A stretch of DNA of 64,000 bases from Shewanella sp. CG12_big_fil_rev_8_21_14_0_65_47_15 (GCF_002783505.1 NZ_PFGL01000033.1:37603-101602); one strand, 5' to 3'; counted from the first letter of the stretch, positions 35,315 through 44,814 are shown. The notes: generated by a model not told the origin, from the letters alone. Program-made: numbers and translations.

Positions 35315-36456
35315 GCTTGACGCTCCTCATTGTGTAGCTTAGTCAGCAGCTCATCCATCACAGCTTGCTGCGCCTGCGTTAATGACTCGCCAGACACTTG
35401 AGTGAAAAAGTCACAAAACATGTCCATCTCGCCTTTTTTGATATGGTCACGGCTTAAAGCGACTTGCTGTTGCCCCGCCATTAGCCCAGTGCGTTCTAAA
35501 TGCAGCACATTGGGGTAAACGGCTCTGAGTTTACCCATTGCATCCAAAATAGCGTGTTTATCGAGGAGCCTAACCATAAGATAATCATCACGCTTTGTAT
35601 CGGTTTTACCTTGCTCAATGAGGCTAGCTAGCTCCCCTTCTAAAACCCGAACATCACGCAGCGACGTTAACGGCAATAAATGAATATCCATCGGCGTTTG
35701 TGCGCCAAGCTCAACTAAAGTCACCGACTTGTGTTGATGCTGTTCGCTAAAGGAATACTTCAAAATCGATCCTGAGTAGCGCACATGCTCGGCGCCCTTG
35801 TATTGCGGTCCGTGCAGATGCCCAAGGGCGACATAATCAAACTCAGTAAAGAGCGTTGGCGATATCTTGTCGGCGCCGCCAATACTCAGTGGTCGCTCAG
35901 ATTCCGACTCACTTCCACCATCCAAAAAGCAATGGCTGATCACCACTTTTGGCAAACCTTGGCTATCGTGCTGACGCACTTGTTCAAGTAATAGTGCCAT
36001 GGCGGCCTCATGGCTTGGTGCCTCACACTCAAAAACTTGCCGCACTGTGGCAGGTTCGGCGTAGGGTAACGGATAAAAATAGGCTGCACCCGTTGGGCTT
36101 TCTAGCCTAATAGGCGAAAGTGCTGCGCTAAGCGGCCCTATAATATGTAATCCACTTGCCGCCATTTGTTTGGCCGCAAAACCTAAGCGCTCGTGACCAT
36201 CATGGTTACCGGCAATCATAATCACTTGCAGTTTAAGATCCTGCACTAGCCGATTGAGTACATTATCTAATAGCGCTACCGCATTGGCTGGCGGAATCGA
36301 CCTATCATAAATATCCCCCGCCACAATCACGGCATCGACATTATGTTCCGTTGCCAAAGCCACAATTTGGTCGAGCACAAAGGCCTGATCATCCAGTAAT
36401 GACTGATTGTGTAACTGACGGCCTATGTGCCAATCTGAGGTGTGGATAAATTTCAT
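35311..36456 (-). CDS. sbcD: SbcD, exonuclease subunit nuclease
   Basis: 381 residues. The calcineurin-like phosphoesterase motifs are clear: TSDWHIGR near the start, GDIYD, GNHDGHERL and GHLHGPQ. SbcD cuts DNA in the SbcCD complex. It is first in the sbcDC operon, and its stop overlaps the sbcC start by four bases (ATGA), which implies translational coupling. Confidence 0.96.
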   Translation of the reverse strand: MKFIHTSDWHIGRQLHNQSLLDDQAFVLDQIVALATEHNVDAVIVAGDIYDRSIPPANAVALLDNVLNRLVQDLKLQVIMIAGNHDGHERLGFAAKQMAASGLHIIGPLSAALSPIRLESPTGAAYFYPLPYAEPATVRQVFECEAPSHEAAMALLLEQVRQHDSQGLPKVVISHCFLDGGSESESERPLSIGGADKISPTLFTEFDYVALGHLHGPQYKGAEHVRYSGSILKYSFSEQHQHKSVTLVELGAQTPMDIHLLPLTSLRDVRVLEGELASLIEQGKTDTKRDDYLMVRLLDKHAILDAMGKLRAVYPNVLHLERTGLMAGQQQVALSRDHIKKGEMDMFCDFFTQVSGESLTQAQQAVMDELLTKLHNEERQA

Positions 36457-36671
36457 AATCGCTCTTAAACCCTATTGCAGCCAAACCGAGGGCTGATATT
36501 CATATTGGCTGTAATTTGGCCAAACGCAGATAATGTAACGCACTGAGTAATACAAGAAAAACAATGGGAACAAACTCAAAAAGTGCATGAGAAATGACAG
36601 GTTATACTATGCAAAAAACCTAACAGTGTATAGCCAAAGCAAAAGGAGAGAATGAATTAGAAACACGCGCA

Positions 36672-36702
36672 GGAATTTCCATCCACGCAGGATGGAAATT
36701 CC
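36672..36702. terminator. 13-bp perfect hairpin after the TSUP gene
   Basis: GGAATTTCCATCC and GGATGGAAATTCC pair perfectly around a five-base loop, 18 bases beyond the TSUP stop. No long T-tract follows on the minus strand, so it may terminate weakly or stabilise RNA. Confidence 0.5.
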
Positions 36703-36720
36703 CTAAATTGACTCAATCGA

Positions 36721-37494
36721 TCAAAACAGCTGATATTGATTCACCAGCAGTTTAAAACTCATGGCAAGGGACATAGTCACGACTAACGGCTTAATGATCT
36801 TAGTGCCTTTAGTGACAACCAGACGCGAGCCTAAGGTTGCGCCAATCGCTTGCCCTGCCAACATCACTAAGCCCAATAACCAAATCACTTTACCGCCCAA
36901 GGCAAAAAAGATCAGCGAAGCGATGTTAGTCGAGAAATTAAGTACTTTGGCATGGGCCGTGGCTTTTGCTAGACCAAAGCCCGCAAGGGACACAAAGGCT
37001 AGCGCAAAAAAGCTGCCCGTGCCTGGGCCAAAAAAGCCATCGTATAAGCCCACACCTAAAGCCGCGGTGAACGCAAACGCAGTCGGTGTCAGCACTTGAT
37101 GTTTATCGTCTTCAGAAATCTTTTTCGAAAATAAGAAATAACAACCAATGGCTAAAATCAAAAAGGGCAAGACCAGCTCCAGCACTTTAGTATCAACCAA
37201 CTGAACGAGAATAGTGCCCAATGCCGCGCCGATAAACGCGCAAAAGAGCGACAATTTCACAGATTTAAGATCAACGAGTCCTTTACGCACAAAATACAGG
37301 CTCGCAAAAAAACTGCCACCACAGGCTTGGAGTTTATTTGTACCTAAGGCAACCGCTGGCGGTAAACCCGCCCACATCAAGGCAGGTATTGTCAGTAAAC
37401 CGCCACCACCGGCGATGGAGTCGATAAATCCGGCCACCATAGCAACGGCAAAAAGTAACGCAGCAATTTGTAGAGTGAGTTCAAACTCGAGCAT
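36721..37494 (-). CDS. TSUP family permease (TauE/SafE, YfcA-like)
   Basis: 257 residues with about eight membrane spans. The family motifs FIDSIAGGGGLLTIPALMWAG near the N-terminus and GTNKLQACGGSF are clear, and a second repeat (DGFFGPGTGSFF) follows. TSUP proteins export or import sulphite, sulphoacetate, thiosulphate or related anions. It is divergent from a GcvA-type LysR gene, a common regulator-target pair. A second TSUP gene of the same length occurs at 59406. Confidence 0.9.
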   Translation of the reverse strand: MLEFELTLQIAALLFAVAMVAGFIDSIAGGGGLLTIPALMWAGLPPAVALGTNKLQACGGSFFASLYFVRKGLVDLKSVKLSLFCAFIGAALGTILVQLVDTKVLELVLPFLILAIGCYFLFSKKISEDDKHQVLTPTAFAFTAALGVGLYDGFFGPGTGSFFALAFVSLAGFGLAKATAHAKVLNFSTNIASLIFFALGGKVIWLLGLVMLAGQAIGATLGSRLVVTKGTKIIKPLVVTMSLAMSFKLLVNQYQLF

Positions 37495-37623
37495 GATTTA
37501 TGATTCTTTTTAGGTAAATGGGTGTGATTGCAGTGCATTAGACTGCGTTTGCCTTATAAACGCAAAGGAGTTATTGTCGCCATAGCGTGAGATAAAGTCA
37601 CACTAAACCGTTATTTTTGGCCC

Positions 37624-38535
37624 ATGTCAGTATGCTTGGATATCGCTATGTTTCCCGATTTACCACCACTCAATGCCCTTCGCGCCTTCGAGGCTGCCGC
37701 GAGATTGCAAAGTATGACACTCGCCAGCAAGGAGTTGCATGTCACCCATGGCGCGATCAGCAAACAGATCAAAATATTAGAGGATTATCTTGGCTTTGCG
37801 CTCTTTGTACGCTTACACAAAAGAGTCGGACTAACCGATGAAGCCAAACGCTATTTACCCCATGTGCAAGCTGCGCTGCAAACTCTCTCCAGTGCCACAG
37901 GGGATTTACGCCGCCAAAGTGCGGTGCCACAAAGCTTAGCGATAAACGTATTGCCCAGTTTAACCATCAACTGGTTAATCCCAAGAATGGAGCAGTTTAA
38001 ATCCCGCCATCCACACTTGTATGTGGATCTCTCTATTGGGGATTTTGCCGTCGATTTTAGCCAGGGCCGTTACGATATCGCCATTCGTAGCAGCACTGTC
38101 ATACCCAAAGGGGTCAACTATATAAAACTGATGGATGAGGATTTATGCCTTGTGTGTGCTCCCTCGCTAGCACCTAAGCTTCAGTGTATTGAAGATATTA
38201 ATAGTGTCACTCTCCTTAAGCACACCACCAGACCTGAGCTATGGGAATATTGGGCAGAAAAAGTCGGACTGAAGCTCACCCAGGAACAAACCTTTGGGGT
38301 TGAACATTTTTATATGTTGAGTCAAGCTGCGGCTAGTGGCATGGGCGCGGCACTCATCCCACGATTTTTTATTGAAGATCAACTCGCAAACGGCAGTCTA
38401 GTGATCCCCTTCGATGCTAACTTTATCAGCCCATATGCCTACTATTTGCTCACTCCAAAATCCCCGAGTATGCCACTCAAAGTACAAGCCTTTATCGACT
38501 GGTTGTTGGAGATCTTTGCGCCCTATCGTCATTGA
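37624..38535 (+). CDS. LysR-family transcriptional regulator, GcvA-like
   Basis: 303 residues if it begins at the ATG at 37624; an ATG at 37648 (MFPDLPPLNALRAFEAAAR) gives the more typical N-terminus and is about equally likely, since neither has a strong ribosome binding site. A winged helix-turn-helix occupies about residues 15-75 of the long form (LRAFEAAARLQSMTLASKEL..), and a substrate-binding domain follows. The GcvA-like start LPPLNALRAFEAAAR is typical. It is divergent from the TSUP permease and may regulate it. Confidence 0.88.
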   Translation: MSVCLDIAMFPDLPPLNALRAFEAAARLQSMTLASKELHVTHGAISKQIKILEDYLGFALFVRLHKRVGLTDEAKRYLPHVQAALQTLSSATGDLRRQSAVPQSLAINVLPSLTINWLIPRMEQFKSRHPHLYVDLSIGDFAVDFSQGRYDIAIRSSTVIPKGVNYIKLMDEDLCLVCAPSLAPKLQCIEDINSVTLLKHTTRPELWEYWAEKVGLKLTQEQTFGVEHFYMLSQAAASGMGAALIPRFFIEDQLANGSLVIPFDANFISPYAYYLLTPKSPSMPLKVQAFIDWLLEIFAPYRH

Positions 38536-38653
38536 TCTATTTGCGATTAATTTATTGGGCTAACTGCTGCGATAAAAGTGTATTCAAAGAGTGAACAACT
38601 CATATCCACACACTACATCCAACAGTCACTGCATAAGGAAGTAATTAGACATT

Positions 38654-38679
38654 AAAAAACCACCTTGCGGTGGTTTTTT
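38654..38679. terminator. Bidirectional terminator
   Basis: AAAAAACCACC and GGTGGTTTTTT form an 11-bp stem with a TTGC loop. It ends the LysR gene on the plus strand and rraB on the minus strand. Confidence 0.9.
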
Positions 38680-38704
38680 ATTATCTAACCGTGACCCTAT
38701 TGGA

Positions 38705-39094
38705 TCAGTGCTGACAATGCTCATCGTGGACATGGTCATCATCGTCCATAAACTCATCGTCACCGTCTTGGTGTTGCATGACACCCCAACCATCGGTCAT
38801 GCCGCCAAACTCTGCGGCGAATTCGTTGAGCATAGTCTCTTGCTCAACTAAATCATCGTAGTCAGGCACCATATTGATGCAGGCAATAATTTCCCACTTA
38901 CCCAGCTCATCGTTCAGATTGAGCTCAAGTTCACCGTCTAAATCAGAATTAGCCAGTTCTTCTAATGCGGATTCAGCATCACGTTGGTCATCAAAAACCA
39001 AAAAGAAATCAACATCTAAAGCTTTGGTTAAGTCGATGCCTGCATCAGCCATTGCGGCCAGCATTTTGCCATTATCATCATCAGGAAATTGCAT
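38705..39094 (-). CDS. rraB: RraB, RNase E activity regulator
   Basis: 129 residues from the ATG at 39094, which has a GGAG ribosome binding site six bases upstream; a GTG four codons earlier is less likely. The protein is very acidic with the RraB family features FFLVFDD and WEIIACINMVPDYDDLVEQE. It ends in an Asp/His-rich tail (DDDHVHDEHCQH) that may bind metal. RraB binds RNase E and changes the composition of the degradosome. It is upstream-linked with the S4 protein gene on the same strand. Confidence 0.9.
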   Translation of the reverse strand: MQFPDDDNGKMLAAMADAGIDLTKALDVDFFLVFDDQRDAESALEELANSDLDGELELNLNDELGKWEIIACINMVPDYDDLVEQETMLNEFAAEFGGMTDGWGVMQHQDGDDEFMDDDDHVHDEHCQH

Positions 39095-39115
39095 ATCTTT
39101 CTCCACTGGATAGGC

Positions 39116-39346
39116 TTATTCAGCCGCAATGATTTGAACTGATTCACCGTTAAAACTGACGATATCGCCCGCTACGATCTTTTTACGTTTACGCGTTTCC
39201 ACTTCGCCATTGACAGTGACTAGGCCTTCGTCGATAAAATGCTTGGCTTCACCGCCCGCATTTGTCATGCCCTGCACTTTTAATACTTTGTACAATTCAA
39301 TGAAATCATCACCGGAATGCAAAGCTAACTGATTAATTTGCGCCAC
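39116..39346 (-). CDS. S4-domain RNA-binding protein (YbcJ-like)
   Basis: 76 residues, almost entirely an S4 domain: LYKVLKVQGMTNAGGEAKHFIDEGLVTVNGEVETRKRKKIVAGDIV has the conserved Gly and basic residues that contact RNA. YbcJ of E. coli has the same size and fold, and its target is thought to be ribosomal RNA or tRNA, without clear proof. It ends 21 bases upstream of the rraB start, so the two may be co-transcribed. Confidence 0.88.
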   Translation of the reverse strand: MAQINQLALHSGDDFIELYKVLKVQGMTNAGGEAKHFIDEGLVTVNGEVETRKRKKIVAGDIVSFNGESVQIIAAE

Positions 39347-39415
39347 TTAAACACGCCTCTAAAAATAAACCTGCGGCATTATAGCAGCATGTCCTCTGCG
39401 ATGCAGAAATTTCAA

Positions 39416-39952
39416 TTATCTTTGCCTTTCGGTGCTCAGTAACCCATAGGCGCAATCGTCAAACCATTGTTCGCCTATCTTAAATTCCTGCCTGAGTATC
39501 CCTTCAAGCTTGAAACCACATTTCTCAAGTACACGTGCCGAGGCATGATTATCTTGGGCACAATGGGCAACAAATTTATGCACATCAAAACTCAAGCAGG
39601 CCCAGTCAATCACAGCTTGCAGGCTTTCGGTCGCATACCCTTTCCCATGGGCTTCTTTCGCGAGCAAATAACCCACTTCTGCACGTTGGTCCTCCATACT
39701 CTGGCAATAGAGCCCCGTCAGCCCAACAAACATGCCAGTATCAAGCGTCTCAATGGCTAAGGTGAGCCATTCACCTGAGCCATAAAACCAAGTATCTGAA
39801 CGCTGCTGAAACTTAGCGCGGATCACCTCTTCTGACTCGGGAATACGGACATATTGATTAATTTGTGGATCGCGATGCAGCATATAAAAATGCTCCCAAT
39901 CACTCTCGTGTAAGCTTCTGAGTTTTAGTCTATCTGTATAGAGTTCTAACAT
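39416..39952 (-). CDS. GNAT family N-acetyltransferase (RimJ/RimL-type)
   Basis: 178 residues from the ATG at 39952, chosen because of the GGAG ribosome binding site just upstream; the earlier in-frame start gives a longer, odd N-terminus. The protein has the N-terminal segment ELYTDRLKLRSLHESDW, the acetyl-CoA motif near GYLLAKEAHGKGYATESLQ and the VLEKCGFKLEGILR motif typical of RimJ/RimL-like acetyltransferases. The substrate could be a ribosomal protein or another amine and is not known. Confidence 0.87.
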   Translation of the reverse strand: MLELYTDRLKLRSLHESDWEHFYMLHRDPQINQYVRIPESEEVIRAKFQQRSDTWFYGSGEWLTLAIETLDTGMFVGLTGLYCQSMEDQRAEVGYLLAKEAHGKGYATESLQAVIDWACLSFDVHKFVAHCAQDNHASARVLEKCGFKLEGILRQEFKIGEQWFDDCAYGLLSTERQR

Positions 39953-39981
39953 AGCGACTCCGTGATAAGGGCTTATAAAAG

Positions 39982-40007
39982 AAAACGGCAGCATAAGCTG
40001 CCGTTTT
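39982..40007 (-). terminator. Terminator of the parvulin gene
   Basis: AAAACGGCAGC and GCTGCCGTTTT pair across an ATAA loop, with T-runs on both sides. It sits between the parvulin gene and the GNAT gene. Confidence 0.8.
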
Positions 40008-40023
40008 ATCTACTGCTCAACAA

Positions 40024-40302
40024 TTAACCGCGACTGGTCACTTCCAGCAAATGATAGCCAAATTGGGTTTTCACTGGACCTTGGACTTGGTTCAATGGCG
40101 CACTGAAGACCACTTCATCAAACTCACGCACCATCATACCTGGGCCAAATGAGCCCAGTTCACCACCTTGAGCCCCCGATGGACAAGAAGAATGTGCACG
40201 GGCAAGGTGCGCAAAATCCGCACCGTCTATAATTTGTTGTTTGAGCGCTTGGCACTGTTCTTCGCTGCTGACTAACAAATGTCTTGCTGTTGCCTGGACC
40301 AT
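40024..40302 (-). CDS. ppiC: Parvulin-type peptidyl-prolyl isomerase, PpiC-like
   Basis: 92 residues from the ATG at 40302, which has a CGGAG ribosome binding site; the longer frame adds about 13 residues of odd N-terminus. The protein is one parvulin domain, with ARHLLVSS at the start, the CPSGAQGGELGSFGPGMMV core and FGYHLLEV at the end. It lacks a signal peptide, so it is cytoplasmic like E. coli PpiC. It speeds cis-trans isomerisation of prolyl bonds during folding. Confidence 0.93.
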   Translation of the reverse strand: MVQATARHLLVSSEEQCQALKQQIIDGADFAHLARAHSSCPSGAQGGELGSFGPGMMVREFDEVVFSAPLNQVQGPVKTQFGYHLLEVTSRG

Positions 40303-40476
40303 AATAAAACTCCGTTGAAGATCATGAGACATTTGCCCCAAATATCATATGGTTCCCATTCAGTTAACTGTTCCAAACGGGGTGAGAATGCCCAGTATAA
40401 AAACATTCTCTTTAATTAAAAAGAACTAAAAATACCGTCTCTCACTTTTAATATAAATAACTGTTGTGTGAACAGC

Positions 40477-42306
40477 TTACGCTTGGTTCAACGCTATCCA
40501 GCGGTCAATTTTCTGCTCCATAACCGCCATAGGTAATGAGCCAGAGGTTAAGATTTGATCGTGAAATGCCTTTAAATCAAACTTATCACCTAAAGCCTTT
40601 TCCGCGCGGGCACGCAGTGCCAGAATTTTCAACTGACCCACTTTATAGGAAAGCGCTTGACCAGGGATCGCCATATAACGTTCAACTTCAGCCACAATAT
40701 CAGATTCGGCCATGGGCGAGTTGTCCTTCATATATTGAATCGCCTGCTCACGGCTCCACCCTTTAGCGTGCAGCCCTGTATCCACAACCAAACGCATTGC
40801 CCGCAGCATTTCATCGGAGAGCTTACCAAAATATTGATAAGGATCGCTAAATAAGCCCATCTCGATACCAAGGTATTCCGCATATAGCGCCCAGCCTTCT
40901 TCAAAGGCGGTATAACCACTAAAACGCTGGAACTCAGGTACGCCTGTTAACTCTTGTTTAATCGCAATTTGGAAATGATGTCCCGGTGCGGCCTCGTGCA
41001 AAGATAAGGTCGTCATGCCCCATTTAGGCTGCGCTTTTAGGTTATAGGTATTGATATAAAACACCCCTGGGCGACTACCATCCACGGCTGGCGATTCATA
41101 GGATGCGCCGGCTGCCGATTGTTCCCTGAAGCTTTCTACGGGTTTGACCACATAATCGGCCTTAGGCATAACATTAAAATACTGCGGCAGTACTTGGTTA
41201 ATCTTATCTTTAAGCACCATATAGCCATCGATTAAACCTTGGCGATCGGTATAGAAGTACTGTGGTTCGGAAGATAAAGACGCGAAGAATGCCTTCAAAT
41301 CCCCCTTAAAACCAACCTGCTCACGCACCTTATCCATCTCAGATAAGATTCGGGCCACTTCACTTAAGCCAATTTGATGAATTTCATCCACTGGCATAGC
41401 AGTCGTAGTATGTGAATTTGCGAGGTGTTGATACCAAGCTTTGCCATTGGGTAAACCAGACCAGCCATCGGTCGCACGGGCCTTAGGTAAATAGGTTTGT
41501 TTGAAATAATCCCGCAGCCCCATCAACGCAGGCACCAGACGCTCGCTAATCATCACTTGGTAGGCCGCACTTAATGTGGATTTATCCTGTTCAGAAAAGC
41601 TTTCAGGAAAATGCAGTATTGGTGAGTAAAAAATGCTTTGAGTCGCATCCGTTGTTAGCATAGCGTCTAACTGGGGAATAATACGCTCCACTAGCACTCT
41701 TGGTAACACCACTTTGCTCTCAATCCCTTCATTCATGCGATTTTGTGCCAGTTGGATCCAGTTGATAAACCCCTCGACTCTCTGTTCCCAATTACGATAA
41801 TCTTGAACTGTATTAAAAGGCTGCGCACTTTCACCGCTGCCAAGTTGCACCATAGTAATCACAGTGCTGTAGAACTGGCTAATTGGCATAAAGCGTGACG
41901 GGAAAGTTTCATCTACAAGCGCCATATCGCGATCGTAGACAAACAGTGCATAGCTTAATTGCAAGTCTGCAGGCAATTGCGCAACATCAATCGCTTTGAC
42001 TTGAGCTAAGTAGCGAGTATTCAGCTCGTGACGCGCCTTAAGATACTCTTCCGTCAAATCGCCACCAAACTGGGCGTTATAGTCGTTAACACCAACAAAA
42101 GTCGCGTAAATAGGTTCGAGTCTTAGATAATCTTTAAAATAGGCATCGACGAGGGCGACATAACGCTGCTCAGCCGTCTGCTCATCACCCTGTTGGGAAA
42201 TGGCATTCGGTGAGCTAGTTTGTTCAGCTAATACCACCTCTGGTTTCGAGCAACCTTGCACCGTCAACATTAACGCTATCGATCCCGCCAATAAACTCAA
42301 TTTCAT
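40477..42306 (-). CDS. DUF885 family lipoprotein, probable zinc peptidase
   Basis: 609 residues. A lipoprotein signal ends in LTVQGC, with the lipobox cysteine at about residue 19. The protein is a DUF885 member with the sequence HEAAPGHHF around residues 435-440, a variant of a zinc-binding HExxH site that is conserved in this family. Proteins of this family are large, mostly helical and possibly metallopeptidases. The substrate is unknown. It is convergent with the ppiC terminator region and divergent from the GGDEF-like gene. Confidence 0.85.
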   Translation of the reverse strand: MKLSLLAGSIALMLTVQGCSKPEVVLAEQTSSPNAISQQGDEQTAEQRYVALVDAYFKDYLRLEPIYATFVGVNDYNAQFGGDLTEEYLKARHELNTRYLAQVKAIDVAQLPADLQLSYALFVYDRDMALVDETFPSRFMPISQFYSTVITMVQLGSGESAQPFNTVQDYRNWEQRVEGFINWIQLAQNRMNEGIESKVVLPRVLVERIIPQLDAMLTTDATQSIFYSPILHFPESFSEQDKSTLSAAYQVMISERLVPALMGLRDYFKQTYLPKARATDGWSGLPNGKAWYQHLANSHTTTAMPVDEIHQIGLSEVARILSEMDKVREQVGFKGDLKAFFASLSSEPQYFYTDRQGLIDGYMVLKDKINQVLPQYFNVMPKADYVVKPVESFREQSAAGASYESPAVDGSRPGVFYINTYNLKAQPKWGMTTLSLHEAAPGHHFQIAIKQELTGVPEFQRFSGYTAFEEGWALYAEYLGIEMGLFSDPYQYFGKLSDEMLRAMRLVVDTGLHAKGWSREQAIQYMKDNSPMAESDIVAEVERYMAIPGQALSYKVGQLKILALRARAEKALGDKFDLKAFHDQILTSGSLPMAVMEQKIDRWIALNQA

Positions 42307-42385
42307 TTTTATATTTCTCCTTTTGGATCCGTGATAGCGGAACAGTTCCTATACTTAGTAAAAAGTCTGCTAACGGAGTTAATCT

Positions 42386-42895
42386 ATGATCTACTCATTT
42401 CGCAACTCGGGATTTAGGGATCCAGAAACCGGGGTCTATAATCAAACCTATTTCATGGAAGTGTTTAACCGAGAATGGCATCGGCATATGAGGGAACACC
42501 AAAGCTTAGCACTATTGTATCTGTGCCCCCACATTCATGAAACAGTCAAACAACCCCATTTACTCGAATTCTTCACTAAGCAAGTACAAGAAGCCTTACT
42601 GAGGGCAACGGATATGATTGCAAGGTTAGATCATAACCATTTTGCCTTAGGTTTGTTTAACATTGATGAAGAAGGTACTGAGGTCGTACTGGAGAGAATT
42701 GAGCAACATATACAGGCGTTTAATCAGGATTTTGGTAAAAACCACAAGCTAAAAATTGACTATAAACTCGCCGCTTGTATTTGCTTGCCAACACAAGAGC
42801 AGAAAATTGAAACCCTATTTACCAACGTATCGAAATTATCCTTGGAGTTAGAGAAAAATCTGCAGCAGTCCCAAGCATTGATAAGGCTACAATAA
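42386..42895 (+). CDS. Degenerate GGDEF-domain protein
   Basis: 169 residues. The N-terminus (DPETGVYNQTYFMEVFNREW) is the usual opening of a GGDEF domain. The catalytic GGDEF loop is replaced: in the position after RL at residues 80-81 there is DHNHF (82-86). It therefore should not make c-di-GMP, but could still bind GTP or a partner. The domain length is about right, with no other domain attached. The gene ends with a terminator that starts right at its stop. Confidence 0.8.
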   Translation: MIYSFRNSGFRDPETGVYNQTYFMEVFNREWHRHMREHQSLALLYLCPHIHETVKQPHLLEFFTKQVQEALLRATDMIARLDHNHFALGLFNIDEEGTEVVLERIEQHIQAFNQDFGKNHKLKIDYKLAACICLPTQEQKIETLFTNVSKLSLELEKNLQQSQALIRLQ

Positions 42896-42920
42896 AAAAG
42901 CCCCTATTCAGGGGCTTTTT
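42895..42920. terminator. Terminator after the GGDEF-like gene
   Basis: AAAAAGCCCCT and AGGGGCTTTTT form an 11-bp stem with an ATTC loop and T-runs on both strands. It lies at the convergence point with the TonB2 operon's last gene. Confidence 0.9.
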
Positions 42921-42945
42921 CGAACGCTGTTAATACAGGTATGGG

Positions 42946-44190
42946 CTACAGTGTGACATTATGCATACGTGCTTTCTCTTTAATATAAGAGATATAGCTG
43001 TTTGCACTCTTCTCTGTCTTCTTATCTTTGGCTGCTAGCATTGCCCGGTTATAAGCAGACTTGTACTGTTTCAAACTTAAATGGGCTAATGCCAACTCAA
43101 AGTTTGCCTCACCTGGATGTTCAATACCTAGCGATATTGCCTTTTCAAGCACAGGGATCGCTGCCGCGTATTTTTCATCTAAGCTCAATAAACGGCCTTG
43201 TTTCAGATAAAGCTTGCCATCATTACTGATCGCGGCGGCTTTGCCATAAAACTCAGCGGCATCTTTAAACTCTTTCGCGTTTTGGTAGAAACCCGCTAGA
43301 ATTTCGAATGTTTTTGCATCTTCAGCGATCAAACCTGACTTCATGTGTTTCTGATAGATTTTAGCGGCTTTATATGGTGCGCCTTTCTGCGCCATCAGCT
43401 GTGCTAAACGAGTAATGTTACCCGCACTCTCAAGGAAACCATTTCTGTAAGCTAAATCATAGGTTGCAAGAGACTTATCGTAGTCTTCTACCATCAGATA
43501 AAATTGTGCTAACTGAACCCATAATCTGCCATCATCTGGGAATAAAGGCACCATGACTTCTAACACACCAACGGCCTTTTTATACTTCTTCTGATTGAAG
43601 TAAGACGTTAGTTTCATCTGATACAGACCTTTATCAGGAGTTTCAGCAAGAGAAAGACCCTTATCGGCCACTTCAATCACTTTATCCCACTGCTTCAGCT
43701 CTGAATATGCAATACCTATACGGCGATACATTTGAGAATCAGCCTTACAAGTGAAGTCCATCCACTTGTAATAGTAAGGAATGGCTTCCTTAAACTTCTT
43801 CTCTTGTAACAGCAAATCGGCATAAAGACGCATAGTCGCAGCGTGATCTGTCCCACCTAAAATATCCGCCTCAACGGCTTGTTTTAGATATTTGATCGCG
43901 GTATCCATTTTGCCTTTTTCGGCATAAAAGTTACCTAACATACGTGCAACATAGGCTTTATCGAAATCGTTCTTGGCATTTGCTTCTAGCAAAATAGCAA
44001 TGGCTTCATCGAGTTGACCATTAGTATAAGCTTCGAAAGATTTCTGAACTTTCTTCGCGGCACCCTCACCAACAGCTTTAGATTGGCGTTTATCAATTTC
44101 ACACTTTTCAGCCGCTACTGCAGATGAAACAGAAAAACCGCCACAAAGAGAAAGCAATAATAAAGCTGCGATTTTATTAGCATTACGCAT
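42946..44190 (-). CDS. TPR protein of the TonB2 cluster
   Basis: 414 residues. A signal peptide covers about residues 1-26 (LLLLSLCGGFSVSSAVAA). The rest is a series of about nine or ten tetratricopeptide-like helical repeats (for example GNFYAEKGKMDTAIKYLKQA). It is thus periplasmic. It is the last gene in the six-gene TonB2 operon; a TPR protein at this position is typical of Shewanella and Vibrio TonB2 systems, where it is thought to help TonB2 function. Its start is two bases after the tonB stop. Confidence 0.9.
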   Translation of the reverse strand: MRNANKIAALLLLSLCGGFSVSSAVAAEKCEIDKRQSKAVGEGAAKKVQKSFEAYTNGQLDEAIAILLEANAKNDFDKAYVARMLGNFYAEKGKMDTAIKYLKQAVEADILGGTDHAATMRLYADLLLQEKKFKEAIPYYYKWMDFTCKADSQMYRRIGIAYSELKQWDKVIEVADKGLSLAETPDKGLYQMKLTSYFNQKKYKKAVGVLEVMVPLFPDDGRLWVQLAQFYLMVEDYDKSLATYDLAYRNGFLESAGNITRLAQLMAQKGAPYKAAKIYQKHMKSGLIAEDAKTFEILAGFYQNAKEFKDAAEFYGKAAAISNDGKLYLKQGRLLSLDEKYAAAIPVLEKAISLGIEHPGEANFELALAHLSLKQYKSAYNRAMLAAKDKKTEKSANSYISYIKEKARMHNVTL

Positions 44191-44192
44191 CG

Positions 44193-44813
44193 TTAGTTGC
44201 CTCCCTTATCTAAAGTGAAGTCAAGTTGCACTGTCATACCGGGTTGTTTAAGTGGTTTGCCGTCAACAATCTTTGGCTTATATTTCCACTTTTTCAGTGC
44301 ACGAATTGCTTCTTTATCAAATAAACGCTTAGGCTCGGCTTGGATAACTTCAACATCATCAACCCCCCCTAATTCGTTAATTGTAAAGCGCAATTGTACC
44401 CAACCTTCTTTACCGTCACGAGCTGCTGCAATTGGATATTGAGGCTCGATACGGACGATTGGTGTTGCATCACCGTCGCGAGTCATCATATTACCCAATT
44501 TGAAACCTGTGCTCGGACCACCCGCTTCAACACCACCCATATTGAACGACATAGACGTATCAATATTAGACGATGTGTCCGGTGGCGTAGCTTCAGGCTT
44601 CTGAGGCTGCTCTGGTGGTGGCGGCGGTTTAGGTACTACCCTTGGCTTATTCTGTGCTTTTGAATCCTGTCTATCCATAGTGATTTCAATTACAGGGGTC
44701 TCGGCCGATGTGTCTGCGCGCTGCGCACCTCCACCGACCAAGAACGCCATAAAAGCGAACAGACCAAAAGTCACAGCAGCACCAATAATGATTGATACTA
44801 GTGCTCTTAGCAT
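44193..44813 (-). CDS. tonB2: TonB2-type energy transducer
   Basis: 206 residues. An N-terminal membrane span (about 5-28) is followed by a periplasmic Pro-rich linker (KPRVVPKPPPPPEQPQKP) and a C-terminal TonB domain (EPQYPIAAARDGKEGWVQLRF... and LKKWKYKP). TonB takes the proton motive force from ExbB/ExbD to outer membrane receptors. It is shorter than E. coli TonB and typical of TonB2. A single base separates it from the exbD stop. Confidence 0.94.
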   Translation of the reverse strand: MLRALVSIIIGAAVTFGLFAFMAFLVGGGAQRADTSAETPVIEITMDRQDSKAQNKPRVVPKPPPPPEQPQKPEATPPDTSSNIDTSMSFNMGGVEAGGPSTGFKLGNMMTRDGDATPIVRIEPQYPIAAARDGKEGWVQLRFTINELGGVDDVEVIQAEPKRLFDKEAIRALKKWKYKPKIVDGKPLKQPGMTVQLDFTLDKGGN

Positions 44814-44814
44814 A

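Noticed and set aside
36640..36660. A strong ribosome binding site followed by ATG AAT TAG near 36652
   Set aside because: The frame stops after two codons, so there is no gene; probably chance.
37588..37605. CRP site upstream of the LysR gene
   Set aside because: CGTGA and TCACA are separated by seven bases rather than six, so the core does not match.
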